64,000 nt of DNA from Ancylomarina salipaludis (lineage in GTDB: Bacteria > Bacteroidota > Bacteroidia > Bacteroidales > Marinifilaceae). The notes beneath the pieces are model-generated. The model did no database searches and had not been told where the DNA came from. It was given only the letters and a program-made list of their open reading frames with translations. The first letter of the stretch is position 1, and each line of letters begins with the position of its first letter. The stretch covers positions 1 to 64,000 of the forward strand of contig NZ_SAXA01000011.1 of NCBI RefSeq assembly GCF_004122035.1, read 5' to 3'. A program made the translations under genes and the position numbers. Positions 1 through 6,659 of the stretch are shown piece by piece.

Positions 1-60
1 ACTTAACTCAACAGCATTCAATTTAAACTCTCTACTAAATTTTCGTCTTTCTTTTTCCAT
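1..60 (-). CDS. Transposase OrfA, N-terminal 20 residues only
   Basis: The minus strand has an ATG at 60-58 followed by 20 open codons to the edge, reading MEKERRKFSREFKLNAVEL. The pattern RRKFSxEFKxxAV is the start of the helix-turn-helix domain of IS3-family OrfA proteins, which bind the element's ends. Only the first fifth or so of the protein is present. The call rests on this short motif plus the adjacent terminal repeat. Confidence 0.7.
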   Translation of the reverse strand, partial: MEKERRKFSREFKLNAVELS

Positions 61-102
61 AATCTAAGATATAAATTATTAATATTCTATATCTTAACTC
101 AC

Positions 103-127
103 TGTCCGTATAAATGTAGCAACTTCA
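103..127 (-). repeat. Terminal inverted repeat of the IS3-family element
   Basis: The 25 bases read 5' to 3' on the minus strand from 127 to 103 start with TGA and end with GGACA, as expected of IS3-type ends. The partner repeat is not in the window. Confidence 0.55.
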
Positions 128-129
128 TA

Positions 130-169
130 CTCCTCCTTTCCTTCGACTCCGCTCAGGAACCAGGAGGAG
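130..169. repeat. Hairpin with 8-bp outer stem
   Basis: CTCCTCCT at 130-137 pairs with AGGAGGAG at 162-169, and CCT/AGG pair inside. The loop contains TTCGACTCCGCTC. It lies two bases outside the IS end. It could be a dispersed genomic repeat or a terminator for a gene disrupted by the IS. There is no clear T-run. Confidence 0.5.
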
Positions 170-296
170 AAATAGTATGTTACTTTATATTTTTGTGTAG
201 AGCATTTTAGGTTGATACGCATTTAGGAAAACTGATAAGCTACAACAGAATTTTCTTTCAACTTTATTCTTTTCTTCCTTTATCCTTGAATTTCCC

Positions 297-304
297 TATA
301 TTTG
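297..304 (+). promoter_or_regulatory. Possible -7 element for the rfb cluster
   Basis: TATATTTG matches the Bacteroidota -7 consensus TAnnTTTG. No good -33 TTTG is present at 19-21 bases upstream, so support is weak. It would give a leader of about 75 nt before rfbA. Confidence 0.3.
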
Positions 305-386
305 TAATTACATAAAAAAAATATTAGATAGCTTGTATCGATTAGTATAAAAAAGAAAAATACAGTTATCATCTAATACTCTAAGC

Positions 387-1268
387 ATGAAAGGAATCAT
401 ACTAGCAGGTGGATCAGGAACACGTTTGTATCCCATTACCAAAGGGGTGTCGAAACAGCTTCTGCCCATTTACGATAAACCCATGATCTATTACCCGCTC
501 TCGGTTTTAATGCTGGCAGGTATTCAGGAAATATTAATCATATCAACGCCTGAAGGTTTGCCTAATTTCATCAAACTATTGGGAACGGGAGAAGATTTGG
601 GATTGAAACTGTCTTATAAGGAGCAGCCCAGTCCGGATGGTTTGGCACAAGCTTTTATTATAGGGGATGACTTTATTGGGGATGATTCGGTTTGTATGGT
701 TTTGGGCGATAACATCTTTTACGGTCAGGGCTTTACACAGTTATTGGCTCAAGCGCGACAGAATGTAGAACAAGATGGAAATTCAACCGTTTTTGGATAC
801 TATGTGAACGATCCCGAGCGTTATGGCGTTGCAGGCTTTGATGCTGAGGGGAATGTGACTTCGATTATTGAAAAGCCCGAGAATCCCCTATCAAATTATG
901 CGGTGATTGGTTTGTATTTTTATACGAACGATGTGGTACAAATAGCCAAAGCAATGAAACCTTCTGAACGTGGCGAGTTGGAAATCACTTCGGTGAATCA
1001 GCACTATCTGGATAAAGGCAAACTGAAAGTGGAGCTGATGGGACGTGGCTATGCCTGGTTGGATACGGGCACACACAAATCACTATTGGATGCCAGTCAG
1101 TTTATCGAAACCGTGGAAACAAGACAGGGTCTAAAAATTGCTTGTTTGGAAGAGATTGCCTACAAGATGGGCTACATTACAGCCGAACAAGTTAAAAAAC
1201 TAGCAGAGCCTTTAAGTAAGAGTGGTTATGGCGAGTATTTATTAAAAGTTTTAAAGGAGAAAGTATAA
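387..1268 (+). CDS. rfbA: Glucose-1-phosphate thymidylyltransferase
   Basis: RfbA makes dTDP-glucose from dTTP and glucose 1-phosphate, the first step of dTDP-L-rhamnose synthesis, in the cytoplasm. The 293 residues are the usual length. The N terminus has the nucleotide-binding signature [11 protein letters not shown] (residues 8-18) followed by [11 protein letters not shown]. The metal-binding Asp in GDNIFYG is residue 108, and IEKPENP and WLDTGTH are further family motifs. It is the first gene of the cluster and reads in the same direction as rfbC, rfbD and rfbB. No ribosome-binding site is evident, as is common in this phylum. Confidence is high. Confidence 0.97.
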   Translation: MKGIILAGGSGTRLYPITKGVSKQLLPIYDKPMIYYPLSVLMLAGIQEILIISTPEGLPNFIKLLGTGEDLGLKLSYKEQPSPDGLAQAFIIGDDFIGDDSVCMVLGDNIFYGQGFTQLLAQARQNVEQDGNSTVFGYYVNDPERYGVAGFDAEGNVTSIIEKPENPLSNYAVIGLYFYTNDVVQIAKAMKPSERGELEITSVNQHYLDKGKLKVELMGRGYAWLDTGTHKSLLDASQFIETVETRQGLKIACLEEIAYKMGYITAEQVKKLAEPLSKSGYGEYLLKVLKEKV

Positions 1269-1275
1269 AGGAAAG

Positions 1276-1701
1276 AAAGGTTAAAGGCAAAAGGTTAAAA
1301 AATGGAAAATGATTTACAGAAGCGCTTATTTCAATTTTCTGTTGATACAATCAAGGAGGTAAGAAGTTTACCGAAGTCAAGAGAGTATCAAGTGATATCT
1401 TATCAGCTATTGAAAGCTTCTACATCTGTTGGCGCTAATTATGAGGAAGCACAAGCAGGAGTCTCCAAGGCTGACTTTTCTAATAAAGTAGGCATATCAT
1501 TAAAGGAAATGCGTGAAACTAATTATTGGATAAGGATAATTATTGAAATTTCTGAGGAGAATGCTAGTTGGATAAGTTTGGAATCTGAATCTAAAGAATT
1601 AATGAAGATTCTAGGCTCGATTTATGCTAAAAGCTCAAAAAATAGATAAACCTTTACCCTTGTTTTTACTTTAACCTTTATCCTTATATCATTTTAACCT
1701 T
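1276..1701. other. Small-gene unit 1: four-helix-bundle gene between inverted repeat arms
   Basis: The left arm (1276-1300) holds two copies of AAGGTTAAA. The right arm (1651-1701) holds reverse-complement copies: CTTTAACCTTT at 1669-1679, which exactly matches the first left copy, and TTTTAACCTT at 1692-1701, which exactly matches the second. Further degenerate copies (CCTTTACCCTT) lie between. A transcript could fold the arms together and leave the gene in the loop. It occupies the rfbA-rfbC gap. Units 2 and 3 at 2278-2737 and 4904-5397 have the same design with different repeat sequences. Confidence 0.65.
1302..1649 (+). CDS. Four-helix-bundle protein, 23S rRNA-IVS (S23) family
   Basis: This 115-residue, charged, all-helical protein has the family patterns VDTIKEVRSLPKS, SYQLLKASTSVGANYEEAQAG and KEMRETNYWIRI. 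The family is known from proteins encoded in intervening sequences of 23S rRNA and from scattered genomic copies; crystal structures show a four-helix bundle that forms pentamers, and the function is uncertain. The gene sits 33 bases after rfbA and 68 before rfbC, in the operon direction, but has no evident role in rhamnose synthesis. It is enclosed by inverted repeat arms. The copy at 4955-5308 is a distant paralog. Confidence 0.9.
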   Translation: MENDLQKRLFQFSVDTIKEVRSLPKSREYQVISYQLLKASTSVGANYEEAQAGVSKADFSNKVGISLKEMRETNYWIRIIIEISEENASWISLESESKELMKILGSIYAKSSKNR

Positions 1702-1717
1702 GTTTATGAAATAAACT

Positions 1718-2266
1718 ATGCAATTTATAAAAACAAATATACCCGATGTCTTCATTATCGAACCCAAGATCTTTGGGGATGATAGAGGCTATTTTTTTGA
1801 ATCTTTTAATCAGAAAGAATTCGAAGAGCATATTGGGAAGATCAATTTTATACAGGATAATGAGTCGAAATCATCAAAAGGCGTATTAAGAGGTTTACAT
1901 TTTCAAAGGCCACCCTATACACAGTCGAAATTGTTGCGTTGTATCGAAGGAGAGGTATTAGACGTGGCTGTAGATCTCCGTCAGGATTCCCCGACTTATA
2001 AGCAGCACCTATCGGTAGTTTTAAGTGGGGATAATAAGAAACAGGTTTTTATTCCTAAAGGTTTTGCTCATGGTTTCCTTGTTTTGAGCGAAACAGCTAC
2101 AATTGCCTATAAAGTGGATCAATATTATGCCCCTGATTACGATTCCGGTATCGCCTGGAATGACATAGAAATTAATATTGATTGGGGAGTAAGCCCCGAA
2201 GATGTTCAATTATCTGAGAAAGACAAAAATCTGAAGGCTTTGGTAGAAATTGAACATCCGTTCTAA
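1718..2266 (+). CDS. rfbC: dTDP-4-dehydrorhamnose 3,5-epimerase
   Basis: RfbC epimerises C3 and C5 of dTDP-4-keto-6-deoxyglucose, the third step to dTDP-L-rhamnose. The 182 residues match the family length. Visible motifs are FGDDRGYFFESF near the N terminus, LRGLHFQ with the catalytic-type His at residue 61, GEVLDVAVDLR, the FIPKGFAHGF cupin strand, and YKVDQYYAPD with the active-site Tyr. The gene follows small-gene unit 1 and precedes unit 2 by 11 bases. Confidence is high. Confidence 0.96.
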   Translation: MQFIKTNIPDVFIIEPKIFGDDRGYFFESFNQKEFEEHIGKINFIQDNESKSSKGVLRGLHFQRPPYTQSKLLRCIEGEVLDVAVDLRQDSPTYKQHLSVVLSGDNKKQVFIPKGFAHGFLVLSETATIAYKVDQYYAPDYDSGIAWNDIEINIDWGVSPEDVQLSEKDKNLKALVEIEHPF

Positions 2267-2277
2267 AACTTATTTTT

Positions 2278-2737
2278 AACCACTAATTATCTCTAATTCC
2301 CACTAATTTTTGAAGAATGAAATCTGATCAAAATCATATTTTCAAGCAAGAGTGTTATGATATTGTTGGTCTTTGTATGATTGTTCATAGAGAGTTAGGT
2401 TCAGGATTCTTGGAAGGTGTATATCAGGAAGCCTTAGAAATCGAGTTTGTGAAAGCTGATATAGATTATTTAAGGGAATGTCAAATATAAATTAATTATA
2501 AAGGTTTTATATTGGATAAAAAGTATTATGCTGATTTTTTGTGTTATAATGAGATCATCCTTGAGTTGAAAGCTGTGAAATCACTTGATGATAATCATAT
2601 GGCACAAATTATGAATTACATGAAAGCCACTGATAAGAAAGTTGGTTTACTCATTAACTTTGGTTCACGTAGTTTAGAGTATAAGAGAGTCGTTTTTTAG
2701 ACTAATAATTAGTGGATTTTAGTGTTAATTAGTGGTT
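2278..2737. other. Small-gene unit 2: GxxExxY pseudogene between 34-bp inverted arms
   Basis: The left arm is 2278-2311 and the right arm 2704-2737. Taken without gaps, the reverse complement of the left arm matches the right arm at 28 of 34 positions. Each arm contains three degenerate copies of an ATTAGTG(G) unit about 11 bases apart. The bracketed gene has the GxxExxY motif. The unit fills the gap between rfbC and rfbD. The repeat sequence is unrelated to those of units 1 and 3, but the architecture is the same. Confidence 0.7.
2317..2700 (+). pseudogene. GxxExxY family protein, interrupted by an in-frame stop
   Basis: From ATG 2317 the frame reads 57 codons, including GSGFLEGVYQEAL, which carries the G-x-x-E-x-x-Y signature. 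It then meets TAA at 2488-2490 and continues without shift for 70 codons with YKGFILDKKYYADF and LELKAVKSLDDNHMAQIMNY. The family normally has a Lys/Gln-rich segment at the stop, so one substitution could have made it. The family is predicted to be nuclease-like (PD-(D/E)XK-type) by its ADF/ELK strand pattern; the function is unproven. The downstream part (2512-2700) has no good start of its own. Readthrough or an assembly error are alternatives. Confidence 0.8.
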
Positions 2738-2777
2738 GTTTTTTAGTGAATCTGGTTGAATTTTTCACACTTTTATT

Positions 2778-2796
2778 ATACGTATGCAATACGTAT
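2778..2796. repeat. Two adjacent ATACGTAT palindromes
   Basis: The 8-base palindrome ATACGTAT occurs at 2778-2785 and 2789-2796, separated by GCA, 38 bases before rfbD. The symmetry suggests a protein-binding site or a small cruciform. No promoter motif is clear beside it. Confidence 0.45.
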
Positions 2797-2834
2797 GAGG
2801 AATAACCGTTCTATACTTTTAATTAGTCGAAACT

Positions 2835-3707
2835 ATGTCATCAAATAAAATACTCGTTACCGGATCTACAGGCCAACTCGGATCAGAAATAAAAGCAATC
2901 AGCTCAAATTATCCTGACCTGGATTTTGTGTTCACCCATTCTTCGGACCTGGATATTTGCAATCAAGTTCAGTTGAATGAATTTGTGAAAGATGCTGGCT
3001 TTACGGGCATTATCAATTGTGCAGGCTATACGGCGGTGGATAAAGCAGAGCAGGATGCGGGGCTTGCAGGCTTGGTGAATGCTAAGGCTGTGGGGCATCT
3101 GGCAGCAGTCGCTCAAAGGTATCAGCTCAAACTGATTCATATTTCTACAGATTACGTTTTTGATGGTACGGTCAATCGTCCTTATACCGAAAGAATGCCG
3201 GTTTGCCCTTTGAGTGCTTATGGCAAGACCAAGCGGGCGGGGGAAATGGAGATCATGTATTCACCTTCGAATTCGATTATTATCCGAACATCTTGGATGT
3301 ATTCGTCCTTTGGGAATAACTTTGTGAAGACCATGTTGCGATTGGGACAGGAACGAGAGAGTTTATCGGTTGTTTTCGATCAGATTGGGACACCGACCTA
3401 CGCGAGAGATCTGGCTCAGGTTTGTTTAAAGATTATAAGTCAGCCAGGGCGTATTGACAGTAAAGGAAAACTGTATCATTATTCCAATGAGGGGACAGCC
3501 TCCTGGTACGATTTTGCACAAGCGATAATGGAGTTGGCGGAACTGGATTGCAAGGTGAAGCCTATTGAGTCGAAAGATTACCCAACAGCAGCCAGACGAC
3601 CAGCATATTCTGTTTTAAATAAAGAAAAGATTAAAGCCGATTTTGGAATCGAGATTTCATACTGGCGAGATGCTTTAAAAGAGTGTATAGGGCGAATGGG
3701 CGATTAG
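2835..3707 (+). CDS. rfbD: dTDP-4-dehydrorhamnose reductase
   Basis: RfbD reduces dTDP-4-keto-L-rhamnose to dTDP-L-rhamnose with NAD(P)H, the last step of the pathway. It is an extended short-chain dehydrogenase of 290 residues with the Rossmann motif VTGSTGQLGSE (residues 8-18), NCAGYTAVDKAE, HISTDYVFDG and the catalytic YGKTK with Tyr129 and Lys133. RTSWMYSSFGNNFVKTM is also characteristic of the family. It lies between small-gene unit 2 and rfbB. Confidence 0.96.
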   Translation: MSSNKILVTGSTGQLGSEIKAISSNYPDLDFVFTHSSDLDICNQVQLNEFVKDAGFTGIINCAGYTAVDKAEQDAGLAGLVNAKAVGHLAAVAQRYQLKLIHISTDYVFDGTVNRPYTERMPVCPLSAYGKTKRAGEMEIMYSPSNSIIIRTSWMYSSFGNNFVKTMLRLGQERESLSVVFDQIGTPTYARDLAQVCLKIISQPGRIDSKGKLYHYSNEGTASWYDFAQAIMELAELDCKVKPIESKDYPTAARRPAYSVLNKEKIKADFGIEISYWRDALKECIGRMGD

Positions 3708-3840
3708 GTGCATAGAGATGGAAGCGATTTGTATCATATAAAGAGGAATTAGAATTGGACAAATAGGAATGCTTCAAGAGTTAAATGGTTATTAATCGCA
3801 TCTTCGCTCTTTCGAAAATTTTGCAATAAAAGTTTAAAAT

Positions 3841-4899
3841 ATGATTGATATAAAGAGAAATATCTTGATAACTGGTGGTGCTGGTTTTATTGGATCCCAT
3901 CTTGTACGTTTGTTAGTCAATAAATATCCCGACTATCGGATCGTCAATATGGATGTGCTGACCTATGCCGGAAATTTGGCTAATTTGAAGGATATTGAAG
4001 ACAAAACGAATTATGAATTCGTGAAGTGTGATATCTGTGATTTTGAAAAGGTGCAGAAGGTCTTTCTGGATTATCAGATTGATGGCGTCATTCATCTGGC
4101 TGCAGAGTCACATGTTGATCGTTCTATTAAAGATCCGTTCTCTTTTGCTCAAACCAATGTGATGGGGACTTTAAGCCTTCTACAAGCTGCCAAGTTTGCC
4201 TGGGACGGGAATTTCGATGATAAATTATTCTATCATGTTTCTACCGATGAGGTCTATGGATCTCTTGGAGAAGATGGCTTTTTTACAGAAGAAACGGCCT
4301 ACGATCCACACTCGCCCTATTCTGCCTCAAAAGCGTCATCTGATCACTTTGTAAGATCGTTTCAGGATACCTTTGGCTTGCCAACCGTGATTTCTAATTG
4401 TTCGAATAATTATGGTTCGTATCAGTTTCCTGAAAAATTAATACCATTGTTTATTAACAACATTTGCAACAATAAGCCACTTCCGGTTTATGGAAAAGGT
4501 GAGAATGTGCGCGACTGGTTGTATGTCGAGGATCATGCCCGTGCCATTGACCTTATTTTTCACAAAGGGAAAGTTGGGGAGACCTATAATATTGGTGGAT
4601 TTAATGAGTGGAAAAATATTGATCTGATTAAGGTGATGATCAAAACGGTTGATCGATTATTGGGAAGAGAAGAGGGAGCGTCTGAAAAACTAATCACTTA
4701 TGTGACCGATCGTGCCGGACACGATTTGCGTTATGCCATCGACTCGACCAAACTTAAGGACGAATTGGGATGGGAGCCTTCGCTTCAATTTGAAGAAGGC
4801 ATTGAGAAGACCGTAAAATGGTACCTTGAAAATAGTGAATGGTTAGAGAATGTCACTTCAGGAGCGTATCAGAAATATTATGAGGATATGTATAAGTAG
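3841..4899 (+). CDS. rfbB: dTDP-glucose 4,6-dehydratase
   Basis: RfbB converts dTDP-glucose to dTDP-4-keto-6-deoxyglucose with bound NAD+, the second pathway step. The 352 residues carry ITGGAGFIGSH near residues 10-19, HLAAESHVDRSI, VSTDEVYGSLG and the catalytic YSASK with Tyr160 and Lys164. NNYGSYQFPEKLIP and VRDWLYVEDHARAI complete the family pattern. It is the last pathway gene here. The 133-base gap before it contains only a weak GCGATT/AATCGC inverted repeat. Confidence 0.97.
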   Translation: MIDIKRNILITGGAGFIGSHLVRLLVNKYPDYRIVNMDVLTYAGNLANLKDIEDKTNYEFVKCDICDFEKVQKVFLDYQIDGVIHLAAESHVDRSIKDPFSFAQTNVMGTLSLLQAAKFAWDGNFDDKLFYHVSTDEVYGSLGEDGFFTEETAYDPHSPYSASKASSDHFVRSFQDTFGLPTVISNCSNNYGSYQFPEKLIPLFINNICNNKPLPVYGKGENVRDWLYVEDHARAIDLIFHKGKVGETYNIGGFNEWKNIDLIKVMIKTVDRLLGREEGASEKLITYVTDRAGHDLRYAIDSTKLKDELGWEPSLQFEEGIEKTVKWYLENSEWLENVTSGAYQKYYEDMYK

Positions 4900-4954
4900 A
4901 TCCGGTCTAAAAGTTGTAAAGGTCAGAAAAGTCAAATAGTCTAATATTGATGAG

Positions 4955-5308
4955 ATGGCAAAAGTTGAAAAGTTTGAGGATTTAAAAGTTTGGCAAGAGT
5001 CACGTCTTTTAGTCAGGTTGGTATATGAATTTCTGAATACCAATAAGGACTATGGTTTTAAAGATCAAATTCAACGTGCCTCTATATCTATAATGAATAA
5101 TATTGCGGAAGGTTTTGAACGAAACTCTGATACTGAATTTAAACGTTTCTTGGACATTGCAAAAGCTTCATGCGGTGAAGTTAGAAGTATGCTTTATTTA
5201 GCTGAAGATCTAAAATATATTACTGTTATCGAAGCAGAAAATCTGCGAAACAGATGTTGCTTTTTATCTGGAAGCATTAGCAATTTAATGAAATACCTTC
5301 GTAAGTAA
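4955..5308 (+). CDS. Four-helix-bundle protein, 23S rRNA-IVS (S23) family
   Basis: This 117-residue protein has the S23-like pattern FEDLKVWQESRLLVRLVYEFL, DYGFKDQIQRASISIMNNIAEGFER and KRFLDIAKASCGEVRSMLYLAEDL. The helical heptads and the N-A-EGF segment are typical of the second large subgroup of this family (often starting FEDLxVWQ). The function is uncertain. It is only distantly similar to the copy at 1302-1649, so the two are more likely separate arrivals than a local duplication. It follows rfbB by 55 bases and is enclosed by inverted repeat arms. Confidence 0.92.
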   Translation: MAKVEKFEDLKVWQESRLLVRLVYEFLNTNKDYGFKDQIQRASISIMNNIAEGFERNSDTEFKRFLDIAKASCGEVRSMLYLAEDLKYITVIEAENLRNRCCFLSGSISNLMKYLRK

Positions 5309-5327
5309 GATTCATTTTTTTTATTTT

Positions 5328-5390
5328 GACCTTTAAGACCTTTAAGACCTTTAAGACCTTTAAGACCTTTAAGACCTTTAAGATCTTTAG
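5328..5390. repeat. 9-bp tandem repeat array, 6 perfect copies plus one degenerate
   Basis: The unit GACCTTTAA is repeated perfectly six times from 5328 to 5381, then once as GATCTTTAG (5382-5390). It lies 19 bases after the four-helix-bundle gene and forms the right arm of small-gene unit 3. The array is in frame with a spurious minus-strand LKG repeat. Copy number probably varies by slippage. Confidence 0.95.
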
Positions 5391-5404
5391 ACTTAAGATA
5401 AAAA

Positions 5405-5441
5405 TAGCCCAACCGTAATTAAATACAGTTGGGCTAATTTT
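5405..5441. terminator. Bidirectional terminator closing the rfb cluster
   Basis: TAGCCCAAC at 5405-5413 pairs perfectly with GTTGGGCTA at 5428-5436, followed by ATTTTAT on the plus strand and preceded by AAAAA (a T-run on the minus strand). It separates the rfb cluster from the convergent superoxide reductase gene. Confidence 0.85.
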
Positions 5442-5459
5442 ATATTCTGATTTTGTAGA

Positions 5460-5855
5460 TTAGGCTTCTACAGCAACTTTTTCAACTTCAACAATTTTTT
5501 CATCTGAATGCCAAAGACCGTGCTTTGTACAGAAAGCTGCAGCAGTTAATTTCATTTTCTTATTAGGAACAATATAGAAATCAACTTCAGCTTGATTTGG
5601 GGTGCTACCAAGTGCACCGGCAGTGAAGTTTGCTTGTGCTAACATGTTTTCACCATCCCAAAGTTGAACCCAGGCAATATAATGATCGAAATCATCAGGA
5701 TGTGGATAAGCATCACCAACTTTTACTTTTACTGTAAATTTTTCACCTGCTTTGGCTGAGTCTTCACAGTGTAGAAATGCTGAGTGACGATCGATATAAT
5801 CTTTTTTAGCTTCTCCCTCAATTGTTGTAATATCCTGATATCTGTTAATCTTCAT
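5460..5855 (-). CDS. Class II superoxide reductase (neelaredoxin/desulfoferrodoxin family)
   Basis: Superoxide reductase reduces superoxide to hydrogen peroxide without making oxygen, which suits anaerobes. The 131-residue protein has only the Fe(His)4Cys domain; the N-terminal desulforedoxin domain is absent. The ligand set is visible as His24, His52 and His58 in HPDDFDHYI, and Cys109 and His112 in FCTKHGLW. The active-site Glu-Lys-His motif reads Asp-Arg-His (22-24), so the usual catalytic Lys is Arg. The peroxide product could be removed by the peroxiredoxin encoded just upstream on the same strand. An inverted repeat lies in the leader at 5875-5950. Confidence 0.9.
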   Translation of the reverse strand: MKINRYQDITTIEGEAKKDYIDRHSAFLHCEDSAKAGEKFTVKVKVGDAYPHPDDFDHYIAWVQLWDGENMLAQANFTAGALGSTPNQAEVDFYIVPNKKMKLTAAAFCTKHGLWHSDEKIVEVEKVAVEA

Positions 5856-5874
5856 AGTTTTGTTTTTTTTGTTA

Positions 5875-5950
5875 CTTAGAGATACACCCCAATGATTCTG
5901 AGAAAATTATGTCTGATCATTAAAGAACCGAATAAGAATGTATCTCTAAG
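5875..5950. promoter_or_regulatory. 12-bp perfect inverted repeat in the superoxide reductase leader
   Basis: CTTAGAGATACA (5875-5886) and TGTATCTCTAAG (5939-5950) are exact reverse complements separated by 52 bases. The pair begins 20 bases upstream of the superoxide reductase start and lies downstream of the peroxiredoxin stop. It may be a stem in the mRNA leader or two half-sites for a regulator. No T-run follows on either strand. Confidence 0.6.
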
Positions 5951-6029
5951 AAATATTTTTTTGATTAAGTTTTTATAATGTGACGATACATAAGATCGTA
6001 CAATTCTGTTGTAAAATTAATGGAATTCT

Positions 6030-6659
6030 TTATTTGCTTAGGTATTCCGAAACACTTTCTTGTGTGGCTTCCATCGCTTTTTCCCCCTTACTCCAGTTGG
6101 CAGGACAAACTTCACCAAATTCTTCGAAATGCTGTAAAGCGTCAACCATACGAATGGCTTCATCTACACTTCTTCCCAATGGAAGATCGTTGATTACAGA
6201 GTGACGAACAACACCGTTTTTGTCGATAAGGAAAAGTCCGCGGTAAGCTACAGGAGCACCCGTTGAAATTGCATTACCTTCTTCATCGTAATCGTAGTCT
6301 GAAGCTAATACGCCAAAGTTTTCAGCAATAGTTTTCGAAAGGTCGGCTACCAATGGGTAAGTCACACCTTTAATTCCACCTTTGTTTCTTTCGGTGTTTA
6401 ACCATGCGAAATGAGAAAATTCAGAATCAACTGAACAACCTACAACAGCAACATTACGCTTTTCAAATTCTTCAAGTTTATCCTGAAAAGCAATAAGCTC
6501 TGTTGGACAAACAAAAGTAAAGTCAAGTGGGTAGAAAAAGAAAACAACTTCTTTTTTTCCTACAAATTGTTCCAATGAGAAACCTTCAGTAATTTGATTT
6601 CCGTTTAATACAGCATTAGCTGTAAATGCTGGTGCTTTTTTTCCGATTAATGATTGCAT
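6030..6659 (-). CDS. Typical 2-Cys peroxiredoxin (AhpC/Prx1 type)
   Basis: The enzyme reduces hydrogen peroxide and organic peroxides in the cytoplasm. The 209 residues have the peroxidatic Cys51 in DFTFVCPTEL and the resolving Cys185 in GEVCPANW, so a disulfide-linked head-to-tail dimer is expected. GVLASDYDYDEEGNAISTGAP and GLFLIDKNGVVRH are family segments. It is upstream of the superoxide reductase on the same strand, an arrangement that pairs peroxide production with removal. A good promoter precedes it at 6706-6737. Its reductant is not encoded next to it. Confidence 0.95.
   Translation of the reverse strand: MQSLIGKKAPAFTANAVLNGNQITEGFSLEQFVGKKEVVFFFYPLDFTFVCPTELIAFQDKLEEFEKRNVAVVGCSVDSEFSHFAWLNTERNKGGIKGVTYPLVADLSKTIAENFGVLASDYDYDEEGNAISTGAPVAYRGLFLIDKNGVVRHSVINDLPLGRSVDEAIRMVDALQHFEEFGEVCPANWSKGEKAMEATQESVSEYLSK

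Larger units (their letters stand above)
1..127 (-). mobile_element. End of an IS3-family insertion sequence, cut by the window edge
   Basis: Read on the minus strand, positions 127 to 103 form a plausible 25-bp terminal inverted repeat that begins TGAAGTTGC and ends GGACA, the usual ending of IS3-group repeats. About 40 bases further in starts an orfA-like reading frame that runs off the left edge. The order terminal repeat, short leader, HTH transposase start is that of an IS3-family 5' end. The other end and any target duplication lie outside the window, so the boundary at 127 is inferred. Confidence 0.7.
4904..5397. other. Small-gene unit 3: four-helix-bundle gene between inverted arms
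   Basis: The left arm (4904-4942) has degenerate copies of a (A)AAGGTCT unit: GGTCTAAAAGTTGTAAAGGTC. The right arm (5328-5397) is the reverse complement expanded into a regular 9-base tandem array. With one gap the left arm pairs with the right arm over about 22 bases. The bracketed gene is 4955-5308. Together with units 1 and 2 this makes three arm-bracketed small genes in one 4-kb cluster. Confidence 0.65.

Noticed and set aside
3708-3840. Possible fourth arm-bracketed unit between rfbD and rfbB
   Set aside because: Only a weak GCGATT/AATCGC inverted match is present and no small gene lies between; this is insufficient to add it to the three units.
5328-5390. CRISPR-like array
   Set aside because: The repeats are 9 bp and directly adjacent, with no spacers; no cas genes are present in the window.
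5194-5412. Minus-strand 72-codon frame with LKG repeats
   Set aside because: It is the translation of the 9-bp tandem array read antisense to the four-helix-bundle gene; there is no independent coding evidence.
5980-6204. 74-codon plus-strand frame at the peroxiredoxin 3' end
   Set aside because: It overlaps the resolving-Cys region of the peroxiredoxin antisense, and its sequence shows no family features.
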